From contig JAAESQ010000276.1 in assembly GCA_024229275.1 (NCBI GenBank), positions 1 to 46,330 on the forward strand: a stretch of 46,330 nucleotides of DNA, given 5' to 3'. Positions 8,813 to 17,099 of this stretch are shown here, one piece after another. The translations under genes were made by a program, and so were the position numbers. The notes under the pieces are model-generated. The model saw only the letters and a list, made by a program, of their open reading frames with translations. It ran no database searches and was not told where the DNA came from. Source of the DNA: a bacterium (lineage in GTDB: Bacteria > Acidobacteriota > Thermoanaerobaculia > Thermoanaerobaculales > Sulfomarinibacteraceae). Each line of letters opens with the position of its first letter. The stretch's first letter is position 1.

Positions 8813-9609
8813 ATCGGAACACTCTCAATCTGTCCGTACTTGCGATCTGTCTCATCTGGGCGGCTGTGGACCTGCCGAGAATGGTGACGGGGCCTTGGAG
8901 TTCATCTTCCGAAGCTGCCATCAGTTTGACCGGAAGTATCCTCCGGTTGTCATTACTCTTCATCACGGCCTGGGCCGCCACACGAGGACTCCGTTCGGTC
9001 GAGAGGGACAACCCGGCTCGTGCCTCTCGAGTTCTGTTGGCCATTGGATTTTGCGTATTCTTCGCTGCTCAGGCGACCTTGTTCTGCATTGCTCAAGCTT
9101 CAGGCGGAGTCGCACCGTACCCGTCCATCGCTGATGCGATGTTCGTAGTGGGGCTCGTGCTGCTCATTGTCGGTGTCGCCATGGCCATTCGAGCATGGCT
9201 TACACTTGGGATCTTTCCCGACGGTGGCCGCCGGGCCATGACCGCCGCCTCCATTGCGACGGTTCCTCTTGTTGTCGGCGTTGCATTCACACTCGTCTCA
9301 TTGCCCACCGACATTACCCCGATTCCGCAACTGCTTGTGGATACCGCCTACCCTGTTCTTGACTCAATCCTGCTGATCCTGACCGTCGCCATGTTTCGCC
9401 TCACACTACTGCTCGGAAGGGGCTCCGTTGGTGCCGTATGGCGATCTCTCCTTCTCGGATTCCTGCTTACGGGGATCGCCGACGTGACCTATTCGTTCTC
9501 CGTCGGCTTCAGCCTGGATTGGCTCGATCCGCTGTTTGACCTGCTCTTCACTGTGTCCTACGCCCTGTTTGCGCACGGCACCCTTCTCCAGATGCGCGAA
9601 CGGACTTGA
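8809..9609 (+). CDS. Multi-spanning membrane protein of unknown function
   Basis: This 266-residue protein has seven to eight hydrophobic segments over its whole length (for example about residues 7-20, 37-56, 77-96, 110-128, 145-163, 178-203, 214-228 and 242-258). A YPSIADAMFVVG block at about 105-116 resembles the conserved YPS-x-AD loop in N-terminal seven-helix sensor regions of some diguanylate cyclases and histidine kinases. No output domain follows, so it would be a stand-alone membrane module. The start overlaps the previous stop (ATGA). A strong hairpin terminator lies 29 bases after the stop, closing a two-gene operon. Function is not assignable. Confidence 0.7.
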   Translation: MNRNTLNLSVLAICLIWAAVDLPRMVTGPWSSSSEAAISLTGSILRLSLLFITAWAATRGLRSVERDNPARASRVLLAIGFCVFFAAQATLFCIAQASGGVAPYPSIADAMFVVGLVLLIVGVAMAIRAWLTLGIFPDGGRRAMTAASIATVPLVVGVAFTLVSLPTDITPIPQLLVDTAYPVLDSILLILTVAMFRLTLLLGRGSVGAVWRSLLLGFLLTGIADVTYSFSVGFSLDWLDPLFDLLFTVSYALFAHGTLLQMRERT

Positions 9610-9637
9610 GCCACTCTCTTGAGCATCGCATGACCAC

Positions 9638-9676
9638 AACAAGAGCCGGGGCACCAATCCCGGCTCTTGTTTCTAT
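9638..9676. terminator. Rho-independent terminator
   Basis: A perfect 13-bp stem (AACAAGAGCCGGG at 9638-9650 pairing with 9659-9671) has an 8-base loop and a T-rich tail (TTCTATT). It ends the 8555-9609 operon on the plus strand. Being symmetrical, it may also serve the minus-strand acyltransferase gene ending at 9716. Confidence 0.85.
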
Positions 9677-9715
9677 TCTCCCAAGATGGACAGGTTCCTC
9701 ACCTGGCCGCCAGCT

Positions 9716-10861
9716 CTAGATCTTGACGAACACCCGTCTCCGATACATCCATGCCAACACTAGATACCAACCGAAGACGAACGCCATTGCGTAAGCCAGT
9801 GAGGCGGCATGAGGCGGTAGCCACGACGAGAAGAATTGCTCAAAGATGAGCCGCTTCAGCGAGCCTTCGCCTACTCGGAGCAGCGCAAGCGTGCGTGCCA
9901 CTATCGAGCTGCCCACGTACAGCGCAATGGCGTTGGCTCCACAGATCACGAGAACCTGGCTGATCCTCCGCTCGCCTCGGATATCCGCATACCAGTAGCA
10001 CACTGCCAAGCAGACGTACGCGAGACCGGCCGTAAAGACCGCGTAGGAGCTCGTCCAGATTGGCTTGTTGATGGGAAAAAACCAGCCCCAGGCGAAACCG
10101 ACCGACACAAGCCAGAAGCCATGCACAAATAACCGCGCCACTCTCTTTACAGGATCGCATGCAGTCACCAGCAGCAGCCCTGCAAACACGCCGAAAAGCG
10201 TCGTGGCCAGCGCCGGGATCGTACTCAGGATTCCCTCTGGATCGTAGACCTCCGCATAGCGCCAAACATGCTCGCCGAGAAGGGCGCGATCGAGCCACCC
10301 GGCGAGGTGTCCAGCGGTGTCGTCGAGGTCGGGGGGCCCCAGCCCTGGCACTGGCACCAGGGTCATCAACGCCCAGTAACTGATCAGGAAGACCATGGTC
10401 AGCAACCTCAGCGTGCGCACCCGGCAGAAGAGCACTAGAAGCGAGACCACCAAATAGCACACAGCGATGCGTTGCAACACGCCGGGAACTCGCCAGGTCT
10501 CGAGCACCTCGAGGAAACCTCTCGGCCCGAAAAGTCCGAATGGGTAGCCATTGAGGAAGAGGCCAAGGCCGAAGAGAATTGCCGACCGTTTGACGATCTT
10601 GAACACCAATGGTCGTCTCGCGGCGCCGCCGTCGATCCGTCGCTTTAACGCCAACACGATCGCGACACCGACTATGAACAGGAAGAAGGGGAACACCAAA
10701 TCGGTCGGCGTCCAACCGTGCCACTCCGCATGTTTCAGTGGCCAGTATGTCGTGCGCAGGTCGCCCGGATTGTTGACCAGGACCATCAGGACGATGGTGA
10801 GCCCTCGGAAGACGTCCACTGAGCGCAGTCGCTCCGGCGTCTCGGGGCGATCTTCGTTCAT
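9716..10861 (-). CDS. HGSNAT/NagX-like membrane acyltransferase (DUF5009 type)
   Basis: This 381-residue protein has about ten membrane helices. The N-terminus carries the family signature RLRSVDVFRGLTIVLMVLVN (about residues 11-30) and the loop KHAEWHGWTPTDLVFPFFLF (about 43-62). In human heparan-alpha-glucosaminide N-acetyltransferase the matching HA-x-W loop holds the active-site His, here His44. Bacterial relatives are thought to acetylate amino sugars or glycan chains across the inner membrane. The exact substrate is unknown. An AGGAGG box lies 15 bases before ATG 10861, longer than usual, so a non-ATG start slightly upstream is possible. It diverges from the large membrane protein at 10934, with 72 bases between them for both promoters. 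Confidence 0.85.
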   Translation of the reverse strand: MNEDRPETPERLRSVDVFRGLTIVLMVLVNNPGDLRTTYWPLKHAEWHGWTPTDLVFPFFLFIVGVAIVLALKRRIDGGAARRPLVFKIVKRSAILFGLGLFLNGYPFGLFGPRGFLEVLETWRVPGVLQRIAVCYLVVSLLVLFCRVRTLRLLTMVFLISYWALMTLVPVPGLGPPDLDDTAGHLAGWLDRALLGEHVWRYAEVYDPEGILSTIPALATTLFGVFAGLLLVTACDPVKRVARLFVHGFWLVSVGFAWGWFFPINKPIWTSSYAVFTAGLAYVCLAVCYWYADIRGERRISQVLVICGANAIALYVGSSIVARTLALLRVGEGSLKRLIFEQFFSSWLPPHAASLAYAMAFVFGWYLVLAWMYRRRVFVKI

Positions 10862-10933
10862 CAGAATGCTGCTAGACCTCCTAGTCAGTGCAACATTGTT
10901 GCATAGCCCTGTAGGTGCTAGGCATCTCTATAC

Positions 10934-12787
10934 ATGGAGGACAAATCCTGGATCGAGTACTGTATTCGTATGCTTGAAACCAGCAGAAAGTTCTGTTCTC
11001 GCCACGGGTGGGGGATCGTATTCCTGCTTGGTGTGGCTTCGGTTGCGCCTTCAGTGTTCTCAGGGTTCATTCTGGACGACCTTATCTACATGGAGATCTT
11101 GGAGGGCAGGATCGAGGGCTTTCCGCCCTCGCGTGATCTGTTCGAGTTCTTCTCTGGCGATGCGGCGACCATGATGGACCACGCCGAGAAGGGAGACGTG
11201 CCGTGGTGGGTCTGGGATGAACTCAAGATCGTCTTCTTTCGCCCCCTCTCAGAACTCCTGTGGCGCGTAGACTTCGCCCTTTTTGGCCGGCATGCAGTTT
11301 TCTATCACCTGCACTCCCTGCTGTGGTGGGCTCTGCTCCTGGCTGCAGTCGGAGCGCTCCTGCGTCGTGTTCTTCCACCGACTGCAGCACTTCTGGCATT
11401 CGCTCTCTTTGCCCTCGATGAGTCACACTCTCTTCCAGCAGCGTGGATTTCGAATCGGAACGCCCTGGTGGCCTTGGCGCCTGCGATGCTCGGGATTCTG
11501 GCCCATCTGCGCTGGCGCGAGGAAGGTTGGCGTCCAGGCTCATGGCTCGCGCCTACGTTCATGGTCATCTCGTTGTTGGGTGGCGAGACCGGACTTGCAG
11601 GGTTTGCCTACCTCTTTGCCTATGAGCTCTTCAGACGGGGCAACCTGCGCCAACGAGCAGCCGCTCTCCTGCCAGCGACCCTAGTGTTTGCCGGGTATGT
11701 CGTCTTGTACCGGACCCTCGGTTACGGTTCTTTGGGGTCGGGCCTCTACATCGATCCGGTGGCAGAATCCGCGGCGTATCTCTCATCGGCCATGATCAGA
11801 ATCCCAACTCTGCTCGGTGGCGCTTTGACGGGACTCATCTCTGACCTGTCGATCGTGATGCCTGATCTCGCGCCGATTCAGGCGACCGTCGGGGTGTTGG
11901 CAGTGGGGCTGATCATCGGCATGCTGAAGTTGAGCTGGCCTCGCCTCGACGAGAAGACTCGCGGCGCTGTCCTGTGGCTCGGAGTCGGCAGTCTGCTCGC
12001 CACGCTACCGGTTGTGGCGACATTTCCTTCCGATCGGCTGCTGCTCGGGCCGGCCATCGGACTTTGTGCGGTCCTTTCGATTGTGATTCATCAGTGTTGG
12101 CAAAGGTGGCGGGTGCGGGCCGGGCAGGAGCCCGGGTCGGAGATCTCTGATTCAACGAGCCAGCAATCTCTCGCTGTCAAGCGACCGGCACGAGTGGCAT
12201 GGATTCTGGCCTGTGCCTTTCTCGTACTCATCCACCTTGTTTGGGCCCCGTTCTACAGCCTGGTGATGCAGACAGGCATAATCTTCCAGGCTAAGGCATC
12301 TGAGGCGATCGCCGGCTCGTTCGAGGCTTCGCCGGAGAGGGATCTGGTGCTGCTCAACGCGCCTGATCATGTGGTGGCCATCTACCTGCCCGTGATCAGA
12401 GATCATCTTCGTCTGCCGATGCCCAAGAGTTGGCGCGTACTCTCCCTGGCTCCATATAACGTTGAGATCTCGCGGACCTCGGCAAACAAACTCAAGTATC
12501 AGGTGATCGACGGCGAGATGATGGAGAGTATCTTCGAGGTTCTGTACCGCAATCCAGACCATGCACTGCGGCAGGGCGATGTCCTTCATCGAGAGATGTT
12601 GAGTGTTGAAATCCTCGAGGTTGGCGGCCATGGACCCACGCAAATAGCCTTCACCTTTGATCGGTCTCTCGACGATTCGACCATCGATCTGATGGCCTGG
12701 CGAGACCGCGAATTGGTGAAGATCGCACCGCCGCCGATCGGCACGACGATCGAAATCGAACGGACCTTCGGCCCGGCAGGATTCTAG
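10934..12787 (+). CDS. Large membrane protein, GT-C glycosyltransferase-like
   Basis: This 617-residue protein has a hydrophobic segment at about 28-46, a short soluble loop, then many helices through to about residue 440, and a C-terminal soluble domain of about 170 residues. After the first helix comes GFILDDLIY (about 48-56). An acidic pair in this first loop is the catalytic feature of GT-C fold lipid-phosphate-sugar glycosyltransferases, so such an enzyme is a reasonable but unproven reading. The segment SRNALVALAPAMLGILAH-like and repeated aromatic-rich helices resemble PMT/TMTC-type proteins. No strong ribosome binding site precedes ATG 10934; ATG 10970 is an alternative. The C-terminal domain has no recognised family. 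Confidence 0.6.
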   Translation: MEDKSWIEYCIRMLETSRKFCSRHGWGIVFLLGVASVAPSVFSGFILDDLIYMEILEGRIEGFPPSRDLFEFFSGDAATMMDHAEKGDVPWWVWDELKIVFFRPLSELLWRVDFALFGRHAVFYHLHSLLWWALLLAAVGALLRRVLPPTAALLAFALFALDESHSLPAAWISNRNALVALAPAMLGILAHLRWREEGWRPGSWLAPTFMVISLLGGETGLAGFAYLFAYELFRRGNLRQRAAALLPATLVFAGYVVLYRTLGYGSLGSGLYIDPVAESAAYLSSAMIRIPTLLGGALTGLISDLSIVMPDLAPIQATVGVLAVGLIIGMLKLSWPRLDEKTRGAVLWLGVGSLLATLPVVATFPSDRLLLGPAIGLCAVLSIVIHQCWQRWRVRAGQEPGSEISDSTSQQSLAVKRPARVAWILACAFLVLIHLVWAPFYSLVMQTGIIFQAKASEAIAGSFEASPERDLVLLNAPDHVVAIYLPVIRDHLRLPMPKSWRVLSLAPYNVEISRTSANKLKYQVIDGEMMESIFEVLYRNPDHALRQGDVLHREMLSVEILEVGGHGPTQIAFTFDRSLDDSTIDLMAWRDRELVKIAPPPIGTTIEIERTFGPAGF

Positions 12788-12883
12788 GCTGCAGATCTCA
12801 CTAAGCAGCTGGTGCACACGGCGCTGCACCGTTCAGAACCTTGTAGCAGGTTTCTGGCGAGGAGGGCGGGCTACAGCAAGAGT

Positions 12884-12898
12884 AGGTGCCTGGCACCT
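12884..12898. repeat. REP-like palindrome, copy 1
   Basis: AGGTGCC-T-GGCACCT is a perfect 7-bp inverted repeat between two convergent genes (stops at 12787 and 12906). It belongs to a family of GGTGCCTGGCACC-like palindromes found at four or five other intergenic sites in this window. A second, unrelated hairpin (GGTGCA/TGCACC, 12811-12830) lies just before it. Confidence 0.7.
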
Positions 12899-12905
12899 TC
12901 CCAAG

Positions 12906-15296
12906 CTACTCCACTTCGGCGTTCTCTCCGATGGCTGTAGCGATTGCCTGTGAGAGCACCTTTATCGTATAGGGTTTCTGAATGAAACCGACGCAGTTCT
13001 CCGAGCAGGGCTGGTGAGAGGCATCGGGCGGTGCGTTGCCAGAAGAAAAGAGGATCCTGACTCCTGGGTTCCTCGCCGTGAGTTCCCGAAAGCAATCCTG
13101 GCCGCTCATGCCGGGCATCATCATGTCGAGGACGATGAGGTCCACTTTCTGGCTTTGAGTGGAGTAGATCTCCAGTGCCTGTTCGCCGCTTTCTGCGAGC
13201 AGTACTTCATAGCCGAGCACCTTCAGCATCCGTTCGGCGACCTCGCGGACGATCTCCTCGTCGTCGACCAGCAGAATCGTGCCCGAGCCGAAAAGCGCAT
13301 GGTCGGTCGTCTTTTCGCTGCGCTGCGTAGCCCCCCCTTCGGCTATCGGCAGAAACACTCGAAACACCGTGCCAACATCTGGAGTGGACTCGAACGCTAA
13401 TGCGCCGCCATGGTCACGCACAATGCTGTACGCCATCGCCAGTCCCATTCCAGTGCCCCGACCGGCGTCTTTGGTCGTGAAGAACGGCTCGAACACGCGA
13501 CTCCTGACGCCCTCTGGAATGCCACCACCCTGATCACTCACGGCCACGACCGCGTAGCGGCCCGGTGCGAGACCCGGCACGGTTCGGCTCGGCTGCTGCG
13601 ATACAGTCAGCTCTTCGAGAGTGAAGCCGAGCACACCACCGTCAGGCATGGCATCGCGTGCATTGACGGCCAGGTTCATGATCACTTGCTCGAGCTGCCC
13701 CGGGTCACCTGAAATAGCGAGTGAAGTCTGAGGGTCCGGGGATCTGATCTCGATGTTCTTGGGAATGGTGTGCTTGAGAATCGCGACGACGCGGCCCACC
13801 GTGTTCAGCAGGTCGATCCTGCGTGCCAGTGGCTTTGATTTGCGGGCAAAGCCCAGAAGCTGTTCTGTCATCTCAAAAGCACGGCGACCTGCCTTCTCGA
13901 TGATCTCTGCGTCTCTGGCTGTCGGCGAGTCAGGAGAGGACCGAAGCTTCATGACACTGGCCAGGCCGACAACTCCCATCAGGCTGTTGTTGAGATCGTG
14001 GGCGAGACCACCCGCAAGGGTTCCGATGGCCTCCATCTTCTGTGCGTGGATGAGTTGTTCCTGAAGTGTGGCCTTCTCGGCTGCGGCTTGGCGGCGCTCC
14101 GTAACGTCAATCTGGACCGAGATAGAGCTTTGAATCTCTCCGCGATCGTCGCGAATTGCAGTCGCGCTGAGCAGTACCTGCCTCCGTTGTCCGTCCTTGG
14201 TGACGATCACCAGCTCTTCGTCCCGGAGATCGCTGGTGTGAGGCCAACGCTCGAGGAGCGCCGCTATCCGTTGCTGGGATTCCTCTGCGTAGATGGTCCC
14301 GACGTGGCGCCCCACGAGTTCCTCCTCTGCGCATCCCAGGCAGGCTCGTGCTGCAGCGTTGGCGGCGAGCATGGTGCCATCGGGGGCGACCATGTAGCAG
14401 TACACCGGGGCATGCTCGAAGAAAAGCCTAAAGCGCTCTTCCGAGTTTCGCAGCATCGCCTCCGCCGTCCGTTCGGAGGTTATGTCGATGTTGACGCCGA
14501 AGATGCAGTGTGTCCGATCGCCTTCGCGAGCTGGCGCGACAATGTTGCGAAAGTGCCGGGTCTCGCCGGCGGTTTCCATCGTGATTTCACAGTCGACGAT
14601 CTCTCCGTCAATGGCTCGCTGGTTGTTGTGTTCCCAAAGGTCGAGCACGTCGGGACTCCACGCGACGTCCGCCGGGTGCTTGCCAATGATCGGGCCCCAG
14701 TTGGCGCGACACCGAGAGTTCTGCAAGACGTAGCGCCCGTTTGGATCCAAGGCAAAAAAGTCGAAAGGAATACACTCGAGGATAGCCCCCAAGAGAGCCT
14801 CCCGCTCTCGCGAGGCTAGTTCCGAGCTCTTGATCGCGGTGATGTCCCGAAAGGCGCCCCAAACTTGCCTCAGCTTGCCGTTTTGGACGACTCCGTGGGC
14901 GCTGTTGAGAAAGTAGCGCCGGCTTCCGTCGGGAAGAACTTCTTCGCCTTCGCCGTCTCGCATTTGGTAGCCGCCGGTGACAAAAGCTTCAAAAAGGGCG
15001 TCCAGGCGGCCGGACGATGTTCCGAACAGTTCAGCAAGACGTTTTCCGATCACTTCGGCTGCGTGGCTGGAGCCGTAAGATCGTGCACAGTGATCGTTGC
15101 ATTCGACCAGAACCCCCTCGTAGAGCATCTCTACTTGGCGAGCTACGGGAAGGTCGGTCGGGATCGGCGGATCGTACTCGTAGCAGAACACCGACTCTGA
15201 GGTGTGCTCGAGGAGCGCTCGTGATCGTTCTTCGGAGCGTCGCAGCGCTTCCGATTCCCGATGGAGATTCGTTGCCTCTTGGGTCTTCCGGGCCAT
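12906..15296 (-). CDS. Cytoplasmic hybrid histidine kinase: PAS x3 - HisKA - HATPase - REC
   Basis: This 796-residue protein lacks a signal or membrane segment. Three PAS domains lie at about residues 22-155, 165-275 and 283-402, each closing with a typical DIT/DVT-E-R segment (FRDITAIK, NIDITSERTAE, QIDVTERRQA). The dimerisation domain follows, with the phosphoacceptor His433 in GGLAHDLNNSL. The ATPase domain shows an N box around Asn541-Asn545, DQGGGIP (588-594), FEPFFTTK and GRGTGMGLA. The C-terminal receiver (about 672-790) has Asp678-Asp679 and phosphoacceptor Asp724 in VLDMMMPGMSG. Such kinases pass phosphate on through a histidine phosphotransferase or a separate regulator, and none is nearby, so this is an orphan. 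Cys and Met residues in the third PAS do not reveal a ligand. Confidence 0.93.
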   Translation of the reverse strand: MARKTQEATNLHRESEALRRSEERSRALLEHTSESVFCYEYDPPIPTDLPVARQVEMLYEGVLVECNDHCARSYGSSHAAEVIGKRLAELFGTSSGRLDALFEAFVTGGYQMRDGEGEEVLPDGSRRYFLNSAHGVVQNGKLRQVWGAFRDITAIKSSELASREREALLGAILECIPFDFFALDPNGRYVLQNSRCRANWGPIIGKHPADVAWSPDVLDLWEHNNQRAIDGEIVDCEITMETAGETRHFRNIVAPAREGDRTHCIFGVNIDITSERTAEAMLRNSEERFRLFFEHAPVYCYMVAPDGTMLAANAAARACLGCAEEELVGRHVGTIYAEESQQRIAALLERWPHTSDLRDEELVIVTKDGQRRQVLLSATAIRDDRGEIQSSISVQIDVTERRQAAAEKATLQEQLIHAQKMEAIGTLAGGLAHDLNNSLMGVVGLASVMKLRSSPDSPTARDAEIIEKAGRRAFEMTEQLLGFARKSKPLARRIDLLNTVGRVVAILKHTIPKNIEIRSPDPQTSLAISGDPGQLEQVIMNLAVNARDAMPDGGVLGFTLEELTVSQQPSRTVPGLAPGRYAVVAVSDQGGGIPEGVRSRVFEPFFTTKDAGRGTGMGLAMAYSIVRDHGGALAFESTPDVGTVFRVFLPIAEGGATQRSEKTTDHALFGSGTILLVDDEEIVREVAERMLKVLGYEVLLAESGEQALEIYSTQSQKVDLIVLDMMMPGMSGQDCFRELTARNPGVRILFSSGNAPPDASHQPCSENCVGFIQKPYTIKVLSQAIATAIGENAEVE

Positions 15297-15379
15297 GGCA
15301 TCCCCTCACGTACGTGATTTCAGTTTGAGAGTCTTACTTTCATTGTACGACGAGCGGGGCCGGGACTGTCTTCATCACG

Positions 15380-15850
15380 GTGAGCGTAGTGCCCGCCGCC
15401 GTGGAGGCTCTGAGGACTACGTTTTACCTTGGGCGTTCGCAAGAAGCGGCCGACCTGTTCCAGAACTTGGTGATTACCTGTCGACTCGAGCACCCCGATG
15501 ACGGGGGTCTCCTGGCCCATCTGCTATCGGGCCAGGCTAGTCTATTCAACGCGACGGGTCGCTACGCCGAGGCCGTTGACCCTGCTCGGGAAGCCCTACA
15601 AGTTTTCCAGGAGCTGTACGGAGAGTCCTTCTGGCGCGTTGCCGCTGCGAAGCTCGTGCTGGGCGAGGCGCTACTAGCGTCGAAACAGATTGACGCCGCG
15701 GAACCTCTCCTTTCGGAAGGTTACGCCTCACTACTGAGCGCGCCGGGCGAGGCCAGCGCGAATGAGGCGATGACCGCAGCCGGAAGGATCAGAGCGCTGT
15801 ACACCGCCCAGGGGCGAAGTGACCTCGCCGCGGAATGGCAGCAACGTTAG
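15380..15850 (+). pseudogene. Remnant of a TPR-containing protein (Ser/Thr kinase tail type)
   Basis: A frame of about 156 residues encodes helical repeats such as LLSGQASLFNATGRYAEAVD, KLVLGEALLASKQIDAAEPL and RIRALYTAQGRSDLAAEW. These match the C-terminal TPR tail seen in large bacterial Ser/Thr protein kinases with TPR regions. The frame opens right after a stop at 15326. There is no ATG and no convincing ribosome binding site, only a GTG at 15380. No kinase domain precedes it, because the histidine kinase start occupies that side. It looks like a 5'-truncated leftover, but a small stand-alone TPR protein cannot be excluded. Confidence 0.5.
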
Positions 15851-15922
15851 GCGATGGAGACCAGGAGCCGAGCCTTGAAGCCAGAGGTGCCGGGATCTTC
15901 GAGATGTGATTCGTGTCTCAAT

Positions 15923-15935
15923 GGTGTCAGGCACC
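15923..15935. repeat. REP-like palindrome, copy 2
   Basis: GGTGTCAGGCACC is an imperfect palindrome with one G-T pair. It belongs to the same family as 12884-12898 and again lies between two convergent stops (15850 and 15944). Confidence 0.6.
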
Positions 15936-15943
15936 CATGATAT

Positions 15944-16924
15944 CTACAGCAGCGTTATAGAAGCGGGCAGCGCAGCCTCGATTTCAGCGAGGTCGTCATC
16001 GCCGAGTCGGAACTCCATGGCGTCAACAAATCCGTCCACTTGGCCAGCGTCTCGCGCTCCAACGATGGCGCCGGTTACTGCTGGGTGGCGGAGCGTCCAG
16101 GCGATGGCCACTTCGCTCGTGGATCGACCGTATCGATCGGCAACACCACGCAGAACTTCGGTGAACTGAAGGCTTTTCGTCAGGTGCGGTTCCTTGAACG
16201 CCGGGTTCACCTGCTTCCGCCAATCAGATTCGGGCATGTCCTCGATGCGTTTGCGGGTCATGGTTCCGGTGAGCATGCCGTTGTGCAAAGGCGAGTACAC
16301 AATCGTTCCGATGTTGTTGTCGAGGCAGTACGGCAGAACCTCGTCCTCGATTTGCCGCATCAGGGCCGAATACGGAGGCTGTAGCGAAGCGATAGGGGCA
16401 ATCTTATGTGCACGCTCGAGTTGGGCAGCGTCGAAATTGGAGACGCCGATCGCACGCACCTTACCCTTTTCCATGAGATCGGCGAGGATCGACCACGCCT
16501 CCTCGATGTCGGGGGCATCTGCTCCCGGAGGAAAAGCCGGCCAGTGGATCTGGTAAAGGTCGATGACATCGATCTGCAGCCGCTGCAGGCTGTCCTCAAT
16601 CTCCTGCCGAATCGAAGCTTCGGTGATGTTGTGAATCACGTTCTTCGTGTCGTCCCAGGTCAGACCGCACTTGGTGAAGACAAAAGGTCGACTCGCGCTA
16701 CCAATCTCGTCGAGCGCTCGCGCGACTACCTTCTCCGAGTGACCCATGCCGTAGATGGGCGCTGTGTCAAGCCAGTTAATGCCCCGCTCAACACTGCGCC
16801 TTATGGCAGCAATCGACTTGGAATCATCCTGTGGCCCCCAGCCAAATACTCCTTCGCCACCGATGGCCCAAGTGCCAAGGCCGATGGGAGAGATTTCGAG
16901 ATCCGAGTTTCCTAGGTGTTTCAT
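15944..16924 (-). CDS. Aldo/keto reductase
   Basis: This 326-residue protein is the full length of the NADPH-dependent aldo/keto reductase family. The catalytic tetrad is visible: Asp53 and Tyr58 in LDTAPIYGMGHSE, Lys85 in FVFTKCG and His127 in YQIHWP. GVSNFDAAQLERA (about 168-180) and IVGARDAGQV near the C-terminus give the barrel and cofactor-binding segments. It belongs to the subgroup resembling IolS/YhdN general aldehyde reductases and is probably cytoplasmic. The natural substrate cannot be told. A GGGAG box lies about 11 bases before ATG 16924. It stands alone among hydrolase genes. Confidence 0.9.
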   Translation of the reverse strand: MKHLGNSDLEISPIGLGTWAIGGEGVFGWGPQDDSKSIAAIRRSVERGINWLDTAPIYGMGHSEKVVARALDEIGSASRPFVFTKCGLTWDDTKNVIHNITEASIRQEIEDSLQRLQIDVIDLYQIHWPAFPPGADAPDIEEAWSILADLMEKGKVRAIGVSNFDAAQLERAHKIAPIASLQPPYSALMRQIEDEVLPYCLDNNIGTIVYSPLHNGMLTGTMTRKRIEDMPESDWRKQVNPAFKEPHLTKSLQFTEVLRGVADRYGRSTSEVAIAWTLRHPAVTGAIVGARDAGQVDGFVDAMEFRLGDDDLAEIEAALPASITLL

Positions 16925-17099
16925 GGGCGCATTGCTCCCCTACATATGGATGTCAGTTATCAAAAGTGGCGAGGGACGGGAGGTATTCCCTACCCGGCAA
17001 TCCTCAAGACGAATCGTTGAGGGCGCTCAAACTCTGTTGAGGAGCCTGTCAGTGACAAAACACGAATACCCGGGCCCCTCAAGGGTGTTCAGATACTTC

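Noticed and set aside
9840-10724. Minus-strand frame of about 294 codons inside the acyltransferase gene in another frame
   Set aside because: It is an Arg-rich shadow typical of GC-rich coding DNA; the acyltransferase frame carries the conserved motifs.
12811-12830. GGTGCA/TGCACC hairpin as a terminator for the gene ending at 12787
   Set aside because: The stem has only 6 bp with an 8-base loop and no T-tract.
13998-14819. Plus-strand frame opposite the histidine kinase
   Set aside because: It is antisense to PAS domains with clear motifs and has no start signals.
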